Shown: positions 16,181 through 24,948 of the stretch, piece after piece
Numbering within the stretch: the first letter of the stretch is position 1
Layout: every line of letters starts with the position of its first letter
Source: Tessaracoccus timonensis
GTDB taxonomy: Bacteria > Actinomycetota > Actinomycetes > Propionibacteriales > Propionibacteriaceae
Reading direction: 5' to 3'
Assembly: GCF_900343145.1 (NCBI RefSeq)
Contig: NZ_LT996886.1
Location: 186,001 to 250,000 of the forward strand
Length of the DNA: 64,000 nucleotides
The notes under the pieces: model-generated
Seen by the model: only the letters and a program-made list of their open reading frames with translations
Told to the model about the DNA's origin: nothing
The model's database searches: none
Position numbers and translations under genes: made by a program

Positions 16181-18547
16181 TCACACCACTTCGGATCGCT
16201 TTCGCTTGCGTACGTTCCGAGCGGAGACGGTTGCGGCGAGAGGCCCCGCGCATAGCAGCACAAGCACAATGGCTCCTATGCCAGACCATCCTGCCCCGGC
16301 GAGGTCGAAGATAGGGGGATACAGCAATTCCAGTAGGCCCGTCGAAATAATGGCGCTGAATAGACCAATAATGATTGGAACCACCATGAGTATTCCACTG
16401 ATGGCACAGAGCACTCGCCAGCTCCAGCGCTTAGGGATCCCGTTGGCGTCGAGCCCTCGTACTAGAGGTCGTAGCCCCTCGACTTCTCGCCGCATTGACC
16501 ATACGCACATGGGAATACTGACGAGCGCAAGTAGCGCGAATCCACCGGTGAGGTACATGGCTAGGCCACCAGCATACGAAGTGTGGACGTGCATAGCTAT
16601 GACGTTGTTACCAGAGCTCTCGGGCCAGTCAGCTAGGCGCGAGGCTTCTTCATCATCGAGGCCGACGAACACCCACATTGGGGTCGGCTCTGGACCTTTG
16701 GGCACAGCGGCGGATAGCGCGTAGCCAAATCCCAGCGCCAACGTGCGTCCAGTTTCCGGCTTGTAGCCCACCACGTGGAGATTCACAGTGGAGCCGTCAA
16801 AGCCTTGCGCAGTGACAGGCCCATCTGCTCCTCCCGCGCGGAGGACCTTTCCTTGCTGCAACGCCTGCTTCGCTTCATCAGTCAACGGCCCGAGGACTGT
16901 TTCAGCCGCTTCTATAGATTCCAAGGTGAGGATAATGCTCTCGCCCTCGATGGAATACTGAGTGCGCGTGAGTACAGCATCATGACGGGTGTCAGTTGCT
17001 TCTTCCATAGTACGAAGCAGCTGTTCACCACCGGCTTCCGCGGGCGGCTCCTCAACCAAGACCATCCCGCGAGGCACGCGAGATGCCAGCAACTGGGTCT
17101 GCGCAGCCACAGATGCTGTGATGTTGACAAATACCGCGCACACGACCGACACCACCGCAGTGAGGCAGATGAAAACGGTGGCCCAGCGCTTTCCATCTTC
17201 GACTATGAGACGTCCGGCTAATGCTTCGGGCGATGCCGGGCGCTTTGCAAATTGTGATGCGATGCTCATCCCGAGCCATGGGGCCAGGCATGCACCGGCT
17301 CCAACGGTGAGCACGATACCTGCTGACATTGCCCAGAAGTAGCCTCCGGATGTCCATAGCACTGCCAGGGCTATCGCTAGGAGAATCACGCCAAGGGCGC
17401 CACAACGCCGACGAACACTAGGGCTCAGGGGCACGGCTGCACGGCTGCGCATGGAAAGCCGGCGCTCATCGCGGACTACACCGAGAAGAAAACCTGTCAG
17501 CGCTCCAGTCAGTGCGGCAATGAAGGCGGAGAGGACCACGGCGATGTGAAGATGCCATGGTCCAAGTGGGGAGCCTCCATTCAGTGCGGAGAGGAGCGGA
17601 CGAACGACGAGGGCAGTCAAAGAACCAGACGTTGCCGCAACCAAGGCTGTGATGCCCGCAGCAGAGCCCACCGCAAGTAGCCCGCTGAGTCGTACCAGCT
17701 TCGAGGAGATGCCTGCCTGCGACAGCACAATCTGTACTTGACCGGCCCAACTCGCGACACGGGTGCTGAACACCAAGGGAATTCCCAATGCCAACAGGGC
17801 GGCAACACAAATGACGGCCAGGAACTCTTTCGCACTGGTGGTGGGGGCATCGAGAAGCTGGGAACGTCGACTGATCTCTAGCGGCATTATCTCGCCACTG
17901 TCCAGGTAGGGGGCAAGCTCTTGCATGAGATCGTCCTCATCACCGGCGAGGTAATAGGTGGCCGCAAGATATTGCGCAAATGCCGTATTGTCAGATATCT
18001 TCCAGGTCCCCCATGTGCCAGGGGCGCAGAACAACATCGTCGAAGCGGGATCGAAAACCATGTGCCCACTGCCAACCATGCGCAGCGGCCATGTCCCTAC
18101 AGTGGGCTCCCACTGTTCGTCGGGCACATTCGACACGCACTCACCGGCGCTCTCCGGCCAGCGACCAGCGTCCAATTGCACTCGCCCGGTCACTGCGACG
18201 GACTGCGAACTCACTTCCAAGAACTGAACGCCGCTGTGAAGCGAACCACCTGGAGAACGCAAGTCGACCAAGGCCGAGTACTCAGCTTCCGCACCCAAGG
18301 AGCGTAGCCACTCGGGCTCCGCGTCATATGTGCCGGGACCAGCCTGCTCCTCGTCGGGTGGTGACATGTAGGTGACAGTCGCCTCACCCATATTCTTGAT
18401 AGCTTCTTGTTCCGGTGATAACTGGAGCGCTTGCACTACCCCCCAGGCAGTCGTGGCGGTAAAAGCCACAGCAGCTGTGGCCACAATCAGACTTCTCAGA
18501 ACCCTCGCACGCCAGAACAGAGGAATAAGACGAAGTACTGGCTTCAC
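16181..18547 (-). CDS. ABC transporter permease, FtsX/MacB-type, two-unit
   Basis: A 788-aa membrane protein. One N-terminal helix (LIVATAAVAFTATTAWGVVQA, residues about 20-40) is followed by an external domain of about 195 residues and then three helices (for example FLAVICVAALLALGIPLVF). A second set of helices in the middle (VILLAIALAVLWTSGGYFW) leads to another external domain and three C-terminal helices (GGFALLALVSIPMCVW, ILMVVPIIIGLFSAIIS, IGAIVLVLLCAGPLAA). This doubled layout is the FtsX-type exporter/antimicrobial-resistance permease. It overlaps its ATPase by 4 bases. The DNA here is visibly less GC-rich than its surroundings, suggesting acquisition by transfer. Substrate unknown; see the 43-aa ORF upstream. 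Confidence 0.82.
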   Translation of the reverse strand: MKPVLRLIPLFWRARVLRSLIVATAAVAFTATTAWGVVQALQLSPEQEAIKNMGEATVTYMSPPDEEQAGPGTYDAEPEWLRSLGAEAEYSALVDLRSPGGSLHSGVQFLEVSSQSVAVTGRVQLDAGRWPESAGECVSNVPDEQWEPTVGTWPLRMVGSGHMVFDPASTMLFCAPGTWGTWKISDNTAFAQYLAATYYLAGDEDDLMQELAPYLDSGEIMPLEISRRSQLLDAPTTSAKEFLAVICVAALLALGIPLVFSTRVASWAGQVQIVLSQAGISSKLVRLSGLLAVGSAAGITALVAATSGSLTALVVRPLLSALNGGSPLGPWHLHIAVVLSAFIAALTGALTGFLLGVVRDERRLSMRSRAAVPLSPSVRRRCGALGVILLAIALAVLWTSGGYFWAMSAGIVLTVGAGACLAPWLGMSIASQFAKRPASPEALAGRLIVEDGKRWATVFICLTAVVSVVCAVFVNITASVAAQTQLLASRVPRGMVLVEEPPAEAGGEQLLRTMEEATDTRHDAVLTRTQYSIEGESIILTLESIEAAETVLGPLTDEAKQALQQGKVLRAGGADGPVTAQGFDGSTVNLHVVGYKPETGRTLALGFGYALSAAVPKGPEPTPMWVFVGLDDEEASRLADWPESSGNNVIAMHVHTSYAGGLAMYLTGGFALLALVSIPMCVWSMRREVEGLRPLVRGLDANGIPKRWSWRVLCAISGILMVVPIIIGLFSAIISTGLLELLYPPIFDLAGAGWSGIGAIVLVLLCAGPLAATVSARNVRKRKRSEVV

Positions 18548-19206
18548 CGCACGCGCCCATCTTGCATCTCAATAACCCTGTCTCCATACTCTCGCGCAAT
18601 GGGATCATGAGTAGCCACTAAGCAACCAATTCCATGGTCATGAGCGAGCGCCCTCAGATGGTCAAACAAGCTACTCGAATTGGCAGAATCTAAAGCACCA
18701 GTAGGCTCATCGCAGAGAAGAAATGGCCGCTGCCCAGCAAGAGCTCGAGCGATACCTACCCGCTGCCGCTGGCCGCCCGACATATTCGTCGGCAACCGTT
18801 CAGATAAATCCCGAATACCCACGAGATCAAGCAACTCTTCGGCTTCTCCCCTGGGGTTGTCTCGGCCCTGACATCGAAGCACAATCTCAATATTTTCACG
18901 CGCAGTAAACTGCGCCACAAGATTATGATCTTGAAATACCAACCCCATAGTGTTCAGGCGAAGATCAGTACGCTGCTGTGCGGACATCCCGGTGACTTCT
19001 TGATCAGCTACCCGGATAGTCCCCGAATCCGGTGTCTCCAAACCAGCAATACAGGCCAACAGTGTTGACTTTCCTGAGCCGCTCGCACCTTGCAGACAGA
19101 CGATCTCACCTTGGGAGAGATTCAGATCGACCCCGTCCAGTGCGAGCACAGTTTGAGCGGCCATCGGGTACGAGAACCGAAGGTCCCGCACCTCGATGGC
19201 CTCCAT
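18544..19206 (-). CDS. ABC transporter ATPase, LolD/MacB-type
   Basis: A 220-aa nucleotide-binding subunit partnering the downstream permease. Walker A LQGASGSGKSTLLACIAG, Q-loop VFQDHNLVAQ, signature MSGGQRQRVGIARALAG, Walker B FLLCDEPTGALD and the switch histidine ATHD are all intact. Start placed at ATG 19206 (MEAIEVRDL), matching the family N-terminus; GTG 19227 and ATG 19221 are in-frame alternatives, the former preceded by AGAAGG. The alternatives overlap the end of the small upstream ORF, suggesting translational coupling. Confidence 0.88.
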   Translation of the reverse strand: MEAIEVRDLRFSYPMAAQTVLALDGVDLNLSQGEIVCLQGASGSGKSTLLACIAGLETPDSGTIRVADQEVTGMSAQQRTDLRLNTMGLVFQDHNLVAQFTARENIEIVLRCQGRDNPRGEAEELLDLVGIRDLSERLPTNMSGGQRQRVGIARALAGQRPFLLCDEPTGALDSANSSSLFDHLRALAHDHGIGCLVATHDPIAREYGDRVIEMQDGRVR

Positions 19207-19213
19207 CAGAAAC

Positions 19214-19345
19214 CTAGCCATGTCCACGCACCGCCTTCTTACCGAGACGGCACCGCACAGTCATCTCGTACGCATGTCTGGCGCGGTATCGCATGGAGAC
19301 CGCGGGAGGGGGCAATGCTGTCGTTTCCGTCGTCGGGAGCATCAT
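19214..19345 (-). CDS. Putative 43-aa peptide upstream of ABC transporter
   Basis: A short ORF starting at a double ATG (19345/19342) with an excellent ribosome site (GAGGAGT, 6-7 bases upstream). The product begins MMLPTTETTALPPPAVSM and ends in a basic tail (CRLGKKAVRGHG); it has a proline-rich middle, one cysteine and no clear hydrophobic signal. It ends 7 bases before the chosen ATPase start, or overlaps the alternative one. I do not recognise a family. It may be a translated leader for the ABC operon or a small exported peptide; both are inferences. Confidence 0.45.
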   Translation of the reverse strand: MMLPTTETTALPPPAVSMRYRARHAYEMTVRCRLGKKAVRGHG

Positions 19346-19469
19346 CGTTGACTCCTCAGATAGTCCCCACAACCCTGGTTGATCAGTGGGTGTTTGAAAC
19401 ATAGATCACCCCCCCCCAGGCGTGTCAATAGATTTCCACCGGTGTCAGCGATCCGGCGTGTACACCGCT

Positions 19470-20090
19470 TTAGTGAGCGCGCGGTTCGTCGCGTTCCCCA
19501 TACACCCACGTGGGCACCGGCTTCCCGGTAAGCCAGGCCCACCACACAATCGCGACGACGAACGGGGTCAGCGCAAGTCCCAGTGCCCAGCGCGTGCGGA
19601 TGAACACGGGCAGCTCCTCGGTGAGCGGCACGAAGTTGATCTCGCCTGCCTTGTTCGACGCGGACGACGCGCAGGTGTCCAGCCACCTGCCGTCGACGCA
19701 TACCTTCACCCATGTGTGCCCGCTCAGGAACCAGGGCCTGGAGAAGCCCCGCACCCGCGCGGCGTGCACAAGGCGCACGTCGAAGCCCAATCGTCGCAAC
19801 ACAAGCAGCAGCACCGTGTTGTATTGCGGGGAACGCCCGCGTCCGTGGCGAAGCGAAGTCGTGGGCGACTCCCACAGATGCCAGGCCGAGTGCACAGGGA
19901 AGGCGTCGGCAACCGCGCGAATCGCCGTGTTCACCAGGTCGATGCCCTCATCCCCGCCGGAGGCAGCCGCCTCGGCGGTGGATTCGACGGTCTCTCCCCG
20001 CCCAGTCGGTGCCGGCGCGAAGGCAGCCACTGCGCCTACCGCCGCACCCACTACCCCAGCCACACCGAGCATTGCCGTGCGTTTACGCAT
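19470..20090 (-). CDS. Membrane-anchored transglutaminase-like protein, nucleophile apparently lost
   Basis: A 206-aa protein with an N-terminal signal/anchor (TAMLGVAGVVGAAVGAVAAFA), a transglutaminase-like core and a C-terminal helix (LGLALTPFVVAIVWWAWL). The core shows the histidine strand LSGHTWVKVCVDGRWLDTC, but where the catalytic cysteine is expected, before LLLVLRRLGFDVRLVHAARV, the sequence reads GRSPQYNTV, with no cysteine. It may be a non-catalytic member. Start ATG 20090 has GAGGAGG nearby; the longer ORF runs back into the glycosyltransferase gene. It overlaps that gene by 8 bases, so the two are probably co-transcribed. The 124 bases between it and the 43-aa ORF hold no recognisable gene. 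Confidence 0.65.
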   Translation of the reverse strand: MRKRTAMLGVAGVVGAAVGAVAAFAPAPTGRGETVESTAEAAASGGDEGIDLVNTAIRAVADAFPVHSAWHLWESPTTSLRHGRGRSPQYNTVLLLVLRRLGFDVRLVHAARVRGFSRPWFLSGHTWVKVCVDGRWLDTCASSASNKAGEINFVPLTEELPVFIRTRWALGLALTPFVVAIVWWAWLTGKPVPTWVYGERDEPRAH

Positions 20091-21219
20091 GCTTCCTCCT
20101 CGTGAATCCGTGCAGCGATCGGGCCGGAGCTTCGTCGGCCAGTCGCTCGTGGAGCGCCAGCATCTGCTCGACGGTGCGCCGCCAGCTGTACTGCTCAGCT
20201 CGGGCTCTGGCCGCCTGCCGCAGGTCTGGGCCGAGGTTGGGCGCCAGCCGCTCGACGGCATCCGCCAGCGACTTCGGGTCCGGCGCTCCCCACGCGCCCG
20301 ACGTCGCGTCCACCAGTTCGTGCGCCCCACCGCGGTTCGACGTGACGACGGGGGTTCCTGAGGCAAGCGCCTCCAGCACCGCGAGCCCAAACGTCTCCGC
20401 CGGACACACCGACAGCGAAATGTCCGCCGCCGCGTAGCGCTTCGCGAGTTCGTCGCGCCCGTCCACAAACCCGTGGAAGAACACCGGCGCGTCGCCGGCG
20501 ATCTCCTCGAGCTCGGCCTTGTCCGGCCCGGTGCCGTAGAGATCTAGTCGCACCGGCCTCCCCCGACGGTGCAACTCCACTGCCGTCGCCACAGCGAGCT
20601 GCGGCGACTTCTCGTGGCTCAGCCTGCCCGCGTAGCAGAGTTTGAGCACGCCGTCGTCGGCGGGTGCGCCCACCTCGGGGCGGAACGTCGCCAGGTCCAC
20701 GCCCAGCGGCACGCGCTCCAGGTTGGCGCCGGTGTTCGAGAACTCCTCGGCGGCAAACTCACTAGTGACCACGACGGCGTTGAACTCTTTCGCCAACCGA
20801 CGGTTCATCGCACCCACCGCGGCCTCCACGCCGAACGAGCGCTTGATCCACATCGCGAGCATGTCGGAGAGCCGCTCGTGGCTGAACAGCACGGAGCCGA
20901 CCGCGCGCTTCTTCGCCCACCGGCCCGCAGGCGAGAGCGTCCACTTGTCCGACACCTCGATGGTGGTGGGACGGAACCTGTCCAGCACGTCGAGCGCGCG
21001 CCAGGGCTTCGAGATCATGCGGTACTGCTTCGTGATGCGCGGCGACCGCACGAACACGTGGATGCCGGATTCGTCCTCGACGATCTCGTCGCGCTTCCCG
21101 GGAGACACGAACACACGCTCGTGGCCGGCCTCGATGTAGCCGCGTCCGAGCTGCTCGATGACCACCTTCATGCCACCCGACGTGGGGCCGACGAAGTTGG
21201 CCATTTGCGCGATTCGCAT
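20083..21219 (-). CDS. Glycosyltransferase, GT4 family
   Basis: A 378-aa GT-B glycosyltransferase of the GT4 type. The N-terminal acceptor domain starts MRIAQMANFVGPTSGGMK; the C-terminal nucleotide-sugar domain has LCYAGRLSHEKSPQLAV, the retaining-GT motif SVCPAETFGLAVLEALASG and the closing TPVVTSNRGG. Resembles actinobacterial mannosyltransferases acting on membrane lipids, but donor and acceptor cannot be read from sequence. It follows the dms accessory gene by 24 bases on the same strand, so it might be read through from that operon. Confidence 0.85.
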   Translation of the reverse strand: MRIAQMANFVGPTSGGMKVVIEQLGRGYIEAGHERVFVSPGKRDEIVEDESGIHVFVRSPRITKQYRMISKPWRALDVLDRFRPTTIEVSDKWTLSPAGRWAKKRAVGSVLFSHERLSDMLAMWIKRSFGVEAAVGAMNRRLAKEFNAVVVTSEFAAEEFSNTGANLERVPLGVDLATFRPEVGAPADDGVLKLCYAGRLSHEKSPQLAVATAVELHRRGRPVRLDLYGTGPDKAELEEIAGDAPVFFHGFVDGRDELAKRYAAADISLSVCPAETFGLAVLEALASGTPVVTSNRGGAHELVDATSGAWGAPDPKSLADAVERLAPNLGPDLRQAARARAEQYSWRRTVEQMLALHERLADEAPARSLHGFTRRKHA

Positions 21220-21243
21220 GCCTACCAGTGTGCCACGCCCGGC

Positions 21244-21825
21244 TCAGCCACCCAGTAAGAACCGGCGCTTCGGATCCTCGTGCAAGAGACCCCGCACATC
21301 CCGGCCTACTTCCACTCCGATGTGGAGCGCGACGATCTCGGCCAGCACCTTCATCACGAGCACTTGCGTTTCCGTGTGCGTCCGAACGCACCACTTGGTC
21401 AAGGCATCGACCTGCGGCGCGAGCGCCTGATGCTGTTCCGCGCGCAGCGTGCGTGCTTCAACCATCTGCCCGCTCTCCCACAGCGCCGCCTCGCGGGCGG
21501 CGGCCGCGCTGGCGTCCGAGCACCACGCGGCGAGGTCGTCGGCGCGTCGTTGCTGCCAGTCCTCGTCCAGGTCGGCAAGGTCGTCGGCTTCGCTGCGGTT
21601 CACGGAGCGCCGCGCATGCGCGCGGAGTGTGGCTTCGAGGCCGGAAACGTCGACGCTCTCCCCCAGCCATTGCGTGTGCTCGACGAGTTCGTCGGCGACG
21701 ATGCCCTCGCGCAGGTCGGTCACGAGGTCAGGAGTCGGGCGGCTGAGGATGCGGGCGCACCACTCCCACATGGCGGCACGCGATGCCGCCGCGGTGTGCA
21801 TGTGTTGTGCGAGATCGTCGGTCAT
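21244..21825 (-). CDS. Uncharacterised helical protein at the end of the dms operon
   Basis: A 193-aa, mostly helical, soluble protein with no motif I can assign. Its N-terminal part (MWEWCARILSRPTPDLVTDLREG) loosely resembles the opening of TorD-type chaperones, which would fit its place, but the EPxDH signature of TorD/DmsD is absent. Three tryptophan-cysteine pairs (EWCARIL, AWCSDAS, KWCVRTH) stand out. It begins 9 bases after the ferredoxin gene and is probably co-transcribed with it. A role in maturation of the molybdoenzyme is an inference from position only. Confidence 0.6.
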   Translation of the reverse strand: MTDDLAQHMHTAAASRAAMWEWCARILSRPTPDLVTDLREGIVADELVEHTQWLGESVDVSGLEATLRAHARRSVNRSEADDLADLDEDWQQRRADDLAAWCSDASAAAAREAALWESGQMVEARTLRAEQHQALAPQVDALTKWCVRTHTETQVLVMKVLAEIVALHIGVEVGRDVRGLLHEDPKRRFLLGG

Positions 21826-21834
21826 GGCTTCACG

Positions 21835-22748
21835 CTACGCCATCGGGCCTTGTTGTTCCCGCATCCGTCGCAGCCGCTCGATGGCTTCAAGCGGGAGCGT
21901 CGAGCCAAACGGGTTGGCCCGACGCATCGCGCACACCGGGCACAACGTCTCATCAGCCTCCGGATGGAATGCCACTCGGCAGCGCTCGCAGGTGCGCGTG
22001 GTGACGGTGATGAGCAGCGCGGGTTCGCCGTCGAGGAGGGCACTCCAAGGCGCGGGAGCCTCGACGGTGAGCGCCCGCTGATCGCAAAACTCGATGCAGC
22101 GGCGACACCCGTCGCACAGGGACACATCGAAGTGGAGCGTGCTGGCAGCGCCTGCGTGCGTAAGCTGTAGCGCCCCTTGTGGGCACGCCTGCACGCATTG
22201 TCCCTGCGCCGTGCAGCCGGCTGCTGCGAGTTGCACGCCTGGGCCGGGTGCGTCGTCGGGCACCTCCACGAGGGGCTGATCGCCTGCGAGCACGCGCAGC
22301 GCGGAGCGCAAGCGTTGATGGTTGGTCGCAGACAAGTCGGGTTCCCAGGTGGGCTCGGCTGGCTCCGCAGTGCGGCCTCCGAGCCCGAACAGCGAGCGAC
22401 GTTGCACCGTCGGCATCGCGTCGGCCTGCAGTACGTCGCGCTTCGCTTTGCCGGGCTCCGGCTCGCCCAATTCCCGACCCACCAGGGCAAACAGCGTGCG
22501 CCACTGCTCGATACGGGGGGGGTGAGCCCAGCGTCGTCGGCGTCGGGCGCGATGCGCACGTCCGCGACGCCGAGTGCGAGCATCTCCAGCGGCAGGTGCA
22601 GCGGCGCGTCGGCGAGGCTTCCAGGCCAGCAGATGGGCACCACACCGCGCTGCCCGCGCGCGGGCGGCGGCGCGTCGCTGCTCCACAGCTCGACGACCCG
22701 CCCGGCCCCAAACAGCCGCGCCCAGGTGATGACGCCGTCGACACTCAT
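21835..22748 (-). pseudogene. Ferredoxin-like 4Fe-4S protein of the dms operon, frameshifted at a G8 run
   Basis: The product, restored as about 304 aa, starts MSVDGVITWARLFGAGR at ATG 22748 (ATGA overlap with torD). It reads well to LTPPVSSS and then resumes in another frame as RIEQWRTLFALVGRELG. The break is at eight consecutive G's (22515-22522); nine would restore one frame. The C-terminal half has two cluster motifs, CTAQGQCVQACPQGAL and CDGCRRCIEFCDQRAL, then a zinc-ribbon-like CERC...CPVC. It may be an electron carrier or assembly factor for DmsABC. Whether the gene is truly broken, phase-variable or miscalled cannot be decided here. Confidence 0.75.
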
Positions 22749-23389
22749 TCGGCTACGACAAGCCTCTTCGCTGCGGCCAGCGCGTCTTGACCCAGGAGCC
22801 CGATGCCTCGGTAGAACGACGTATTCGCCGCCGCGGTCAGTTGCTCGAAGAAGGTGGGCACCCACCGCAACACGTGGTCGCGGCAGAACTCATCGTGCGC
22901 GGCGAAGTACTCGTCGGCGCTAGCGTCGCCCTTATCTCCTGCCTGCATTCCCCGCACCAGGAGCTGACTCAGAAACTCCAGTTCCAGGGAGACGTGATCG
23001 TCAGGCTCGACGTTCAACTTCGGCGCTTGCAGCCCGAAGCGCTGGTACATGCGTCGGACATCGAAGGTTTCCTCGTCGAACAGCAGCTGCTCTTCACCCA
23101 GGTGCACCGATCCCCACGGCACCGCCGCGGGCACACCTGGCCCACGCAGGAGCTGGAAGTGGTCGTCGTCGATCTCTTGCATCGTCTCCGACGACGCCTG
23201 CAGCGCCTCGATACCGCTCCGGGTGCGCTCACCGCCCAGGCCGGCGGCGTCATCGGCCAGCGGCCAGGCGGCGAGCATCGTCGGATCGCGGAACACGTTA
23301 ACGGTCTGCTCAGCCGGGCATTCGGTGCCCACCACGCTAGCCAGCGCCGTCCAGGTGGCGGCGAATGCGTCTGCGTGCTGACGCATCAA
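22745..23389 (-). CDS. TorD/DmsD-family molybdoenzyme chaperone
   Basis: A 214-aa cytoplasmic chaperone that guards cofactor insertion and Tat export of the DmsA subunit. The core PWGSVHLGEEQLLFDEETFDVRRMY and the family signature LNVEPDDHVSLELEFLSQL are clear. Overlaps dmsC by 4 bases at its start and the ferredoxin gene by 4 bases at its end. Confidence 0.88.
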   Translation of the reverse strand: MMRQHADAFAATWTALASVVGTECPAEQTVNVFRDPTMLAAWPLADDAAGLGGERTRSGIEALQASSETMQEIDDDHFQLLRGPGVPAAVPWGSVHLGEEQLLFDEETFDVRRMYQRFGLQAPKLNVEPDDHVSLELEFLSQLLVRGMQAGDKGDASADEYFAAHDEFCRDHVLRWVPTFFEQLTAAANTSFYRGIGLLGQDALAAAKRLVVAE

Positions 23390-24327
23390 ATCCCAATCCT
23401 GACCATCGCCTCGTAGAACTGCATACGGCCGAGCAACTCACCGACGAACACGAGCGCCAGCGCGGCGGCGACGCAGATGGTGAGTGGCGTGGGGTTGGCG
23501 TGCGGCTTCGCGAATCCGTAGATGAAGATGGCGAGCAGGCCTGCGCCCACCGCGACGAGTGCGAGCCGCAGCACGAACAGCGCCCCGGAGTACGCCTCCA
23601 GGGAGAGCGCCCCGATCTCACCCATCTGGGCGAGGCCTTGCAGGTAAATCGGCATCATCACGAGCAACGCAGAGCCAGCGACGATCACCGTCACGGCAAT
23701 GCCCTTCAGCGACGAGGCGACGAGGCTGTTCACCGTGGCCTCGTCGGTGGCATCGGTGGTGGTGTCGATGTCGACCTTCTTCTTGTTTCGGCCAAACACC
23801 GTCGTCAGCATGAATGCGGTACCCACCGCGAGCGATCCGAGGAGCACCGCGGTAATGATGAACTGCGCCGGGGTGAACCACGAGTGCCAGGCCGGCACAG
23901 TGCGCAGCGAGTAGTAGATCATGCTCATCACGACGAGCAGCCCAACGCCGACGAGCGCCGTGATCGCCGCGACCACCTGGCGCAGCCTAGCGCTGCCCCA
24001 CTTGAACCACTGCATGAGGGCAAACAGGAAGCCGAGGCCGGCGAAGCCCATGCCGAAGATGATCTCGCGCGACAACCACGACGACTGCCAGCCGCGGAAC
24101 ACATTGAGCACGTGGAACACGTCGTTCATGTGGAACATTGACGCGATCAGGCCGAGCACGAGCGTCGGACCGATGGCGTAGAGCGCAGGGTCAGCAACGC
24201 GGTCGATGGTCTTGGAATCGTGCCGCAGCGAACCAAACAATTGGATGACGCCCAGCACCAGGAATGCACCCACCGACATTTGCGCCATGACGGTGAAGAA
24301 GATCATCGGGAGTTCGTGGAGGTTCAT
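23386..24327 (-). CDS. dmsC: DMSO reductase membrane anchor subunit DmsC
   Basis: A 313-aa integral membrane protein that anchors the reductase and draws electrons from quinol. About eight hydrophobic segments are visible, starting MNLHELPMIFFTVMAQMSVG and including MFHMNDVFHVLNVF. A hydrophilic loop (GRNKKKVDIDTTTDATDE) separates two halves. Start ATG 24327 has AAGGAG 7 bases upstream; the longer ORF overlaps dmsB and was rejected. One base separates it from the dmsB stop. Confidence 0.88.
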   Translation of the reverse strand: MNLHELPMIFFTVMAQMSVGAFLVLGVIQLFGSLRHDSKTIDRVADPALYAIGPTLVLGLIASMFHMNDVFHVLNVFRGWQSSWLSREIIFGMGFAGLGFLFALMQWFKWGSARLRQVVAAITALVGVGLLVVMSMIYYSLRTVPAWHSWFTPAQFIITAVLLGSLAVGTAFMLTTVFGRNKKKVDIDTTTDATDEATVNSLVASSLKGIAVTVIVAGSALLVMMPIYLQGLAQMGEIGALSLEAYSGALFVLRLALVAVGAGLLAIFIYGFAKPHANPTPLTICVAAALALVFVGELLGRMQFYEAMVRIGI

Positions 24328-24328
24328 C

Positions 24329-24937
24329 TCACAGCTCCTTCGGGTTCGCGATGCGGCCGGTGCCCATCCCAGATGGTTGCGCATCCCGGTGCGGAGTAAT
24401 CACGAGGTTCGGTTTCGTGATGTTCGGATCGGGCAGCGGCTCAAAGGCGCTCTGGTCGCCGTACTTCTCTCGCAGCTCCTCGATGGGCCCCCAGTCGAGT
24501 GCGCGCGACGGGCACGCCGCCACGCAGGCCGGGTCCTGGCCGGTCTCGCGATAGTCGGCACACAGATCGCACTTGCTCATGTGTCCGGTCTCGGGGTTGA
24601 ACTGCGGTGCGGAGTACGGGCACGCCCACTCGCAGTAGCGACACCCGACGCACTTGCTGTCGTCGACGTACACCGTGCCATCATCGCGGCGGCTCATCGC
24701 CGTCGTCGGACACACTTCCATGCATACCGCGTTGTCGCAGTGGTTGCAGGCAATGGACGTGTAATAGGAGAACACGTTGGGGGTGTAGGTGTTGCCGTGT
24801 TGCTGCCACGTTCCGCCGGTGTACTCGGCGATGCGTCGCCAGTTCACGCCTTCGGGGAGGTCGTGTTTATCTTTACAGGCCATATTGCAGGCCTTGCAGC
24901 CGTTACAGACAGTTGCATCAAAATGAAAGCCCAGCAT
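24329..24937 (-). CDS. dmsB: DMSO reductase iron-sulfur subunit DmsB
   Basis: A 202-aa electron-transfer subunit with four 4Fe-4S cluster motifs: CNGCKACNMACK, CNHCDNAVCMEVCP, CVGCRYCEWACP and CDLC...CVAACP. It passes electrons from DmsC to DmsA. Start ATG 24937 (MLGFHFDATVC) has GAGGAG about 9 bases upstream. It follows dmsA by 11 bases. Confidence 0.93.
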   Translation of the reverse strand: MLGFHFDATVCNGCKACNMACKDKHDLPEGVNWRRIAEYTGGTWQQHGNTYTPNVFSYYTSIACNHCDNAVCMEVCPTTAMSRRDDGTVYVDDSKCVGCRYCEWACPYSAPQFNPETGHMSKCDLCADYRETGQDPACVAACPSRALDWGPIEELREKYGDQSAFEPLPDPNITKPNLVITPHRDAQPSGMGTGRIANPKEL

Positions 24938-24948
24938 CAGTCGTCTCC

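Noticed and set aside
19342-19470. Possible promoter or RNA in the gap before the transglutaminase-like gene
   Set aside because: Only a C-rich run (CCCCCCCC near 19410) and no stable structure or recognisable motif was seen.
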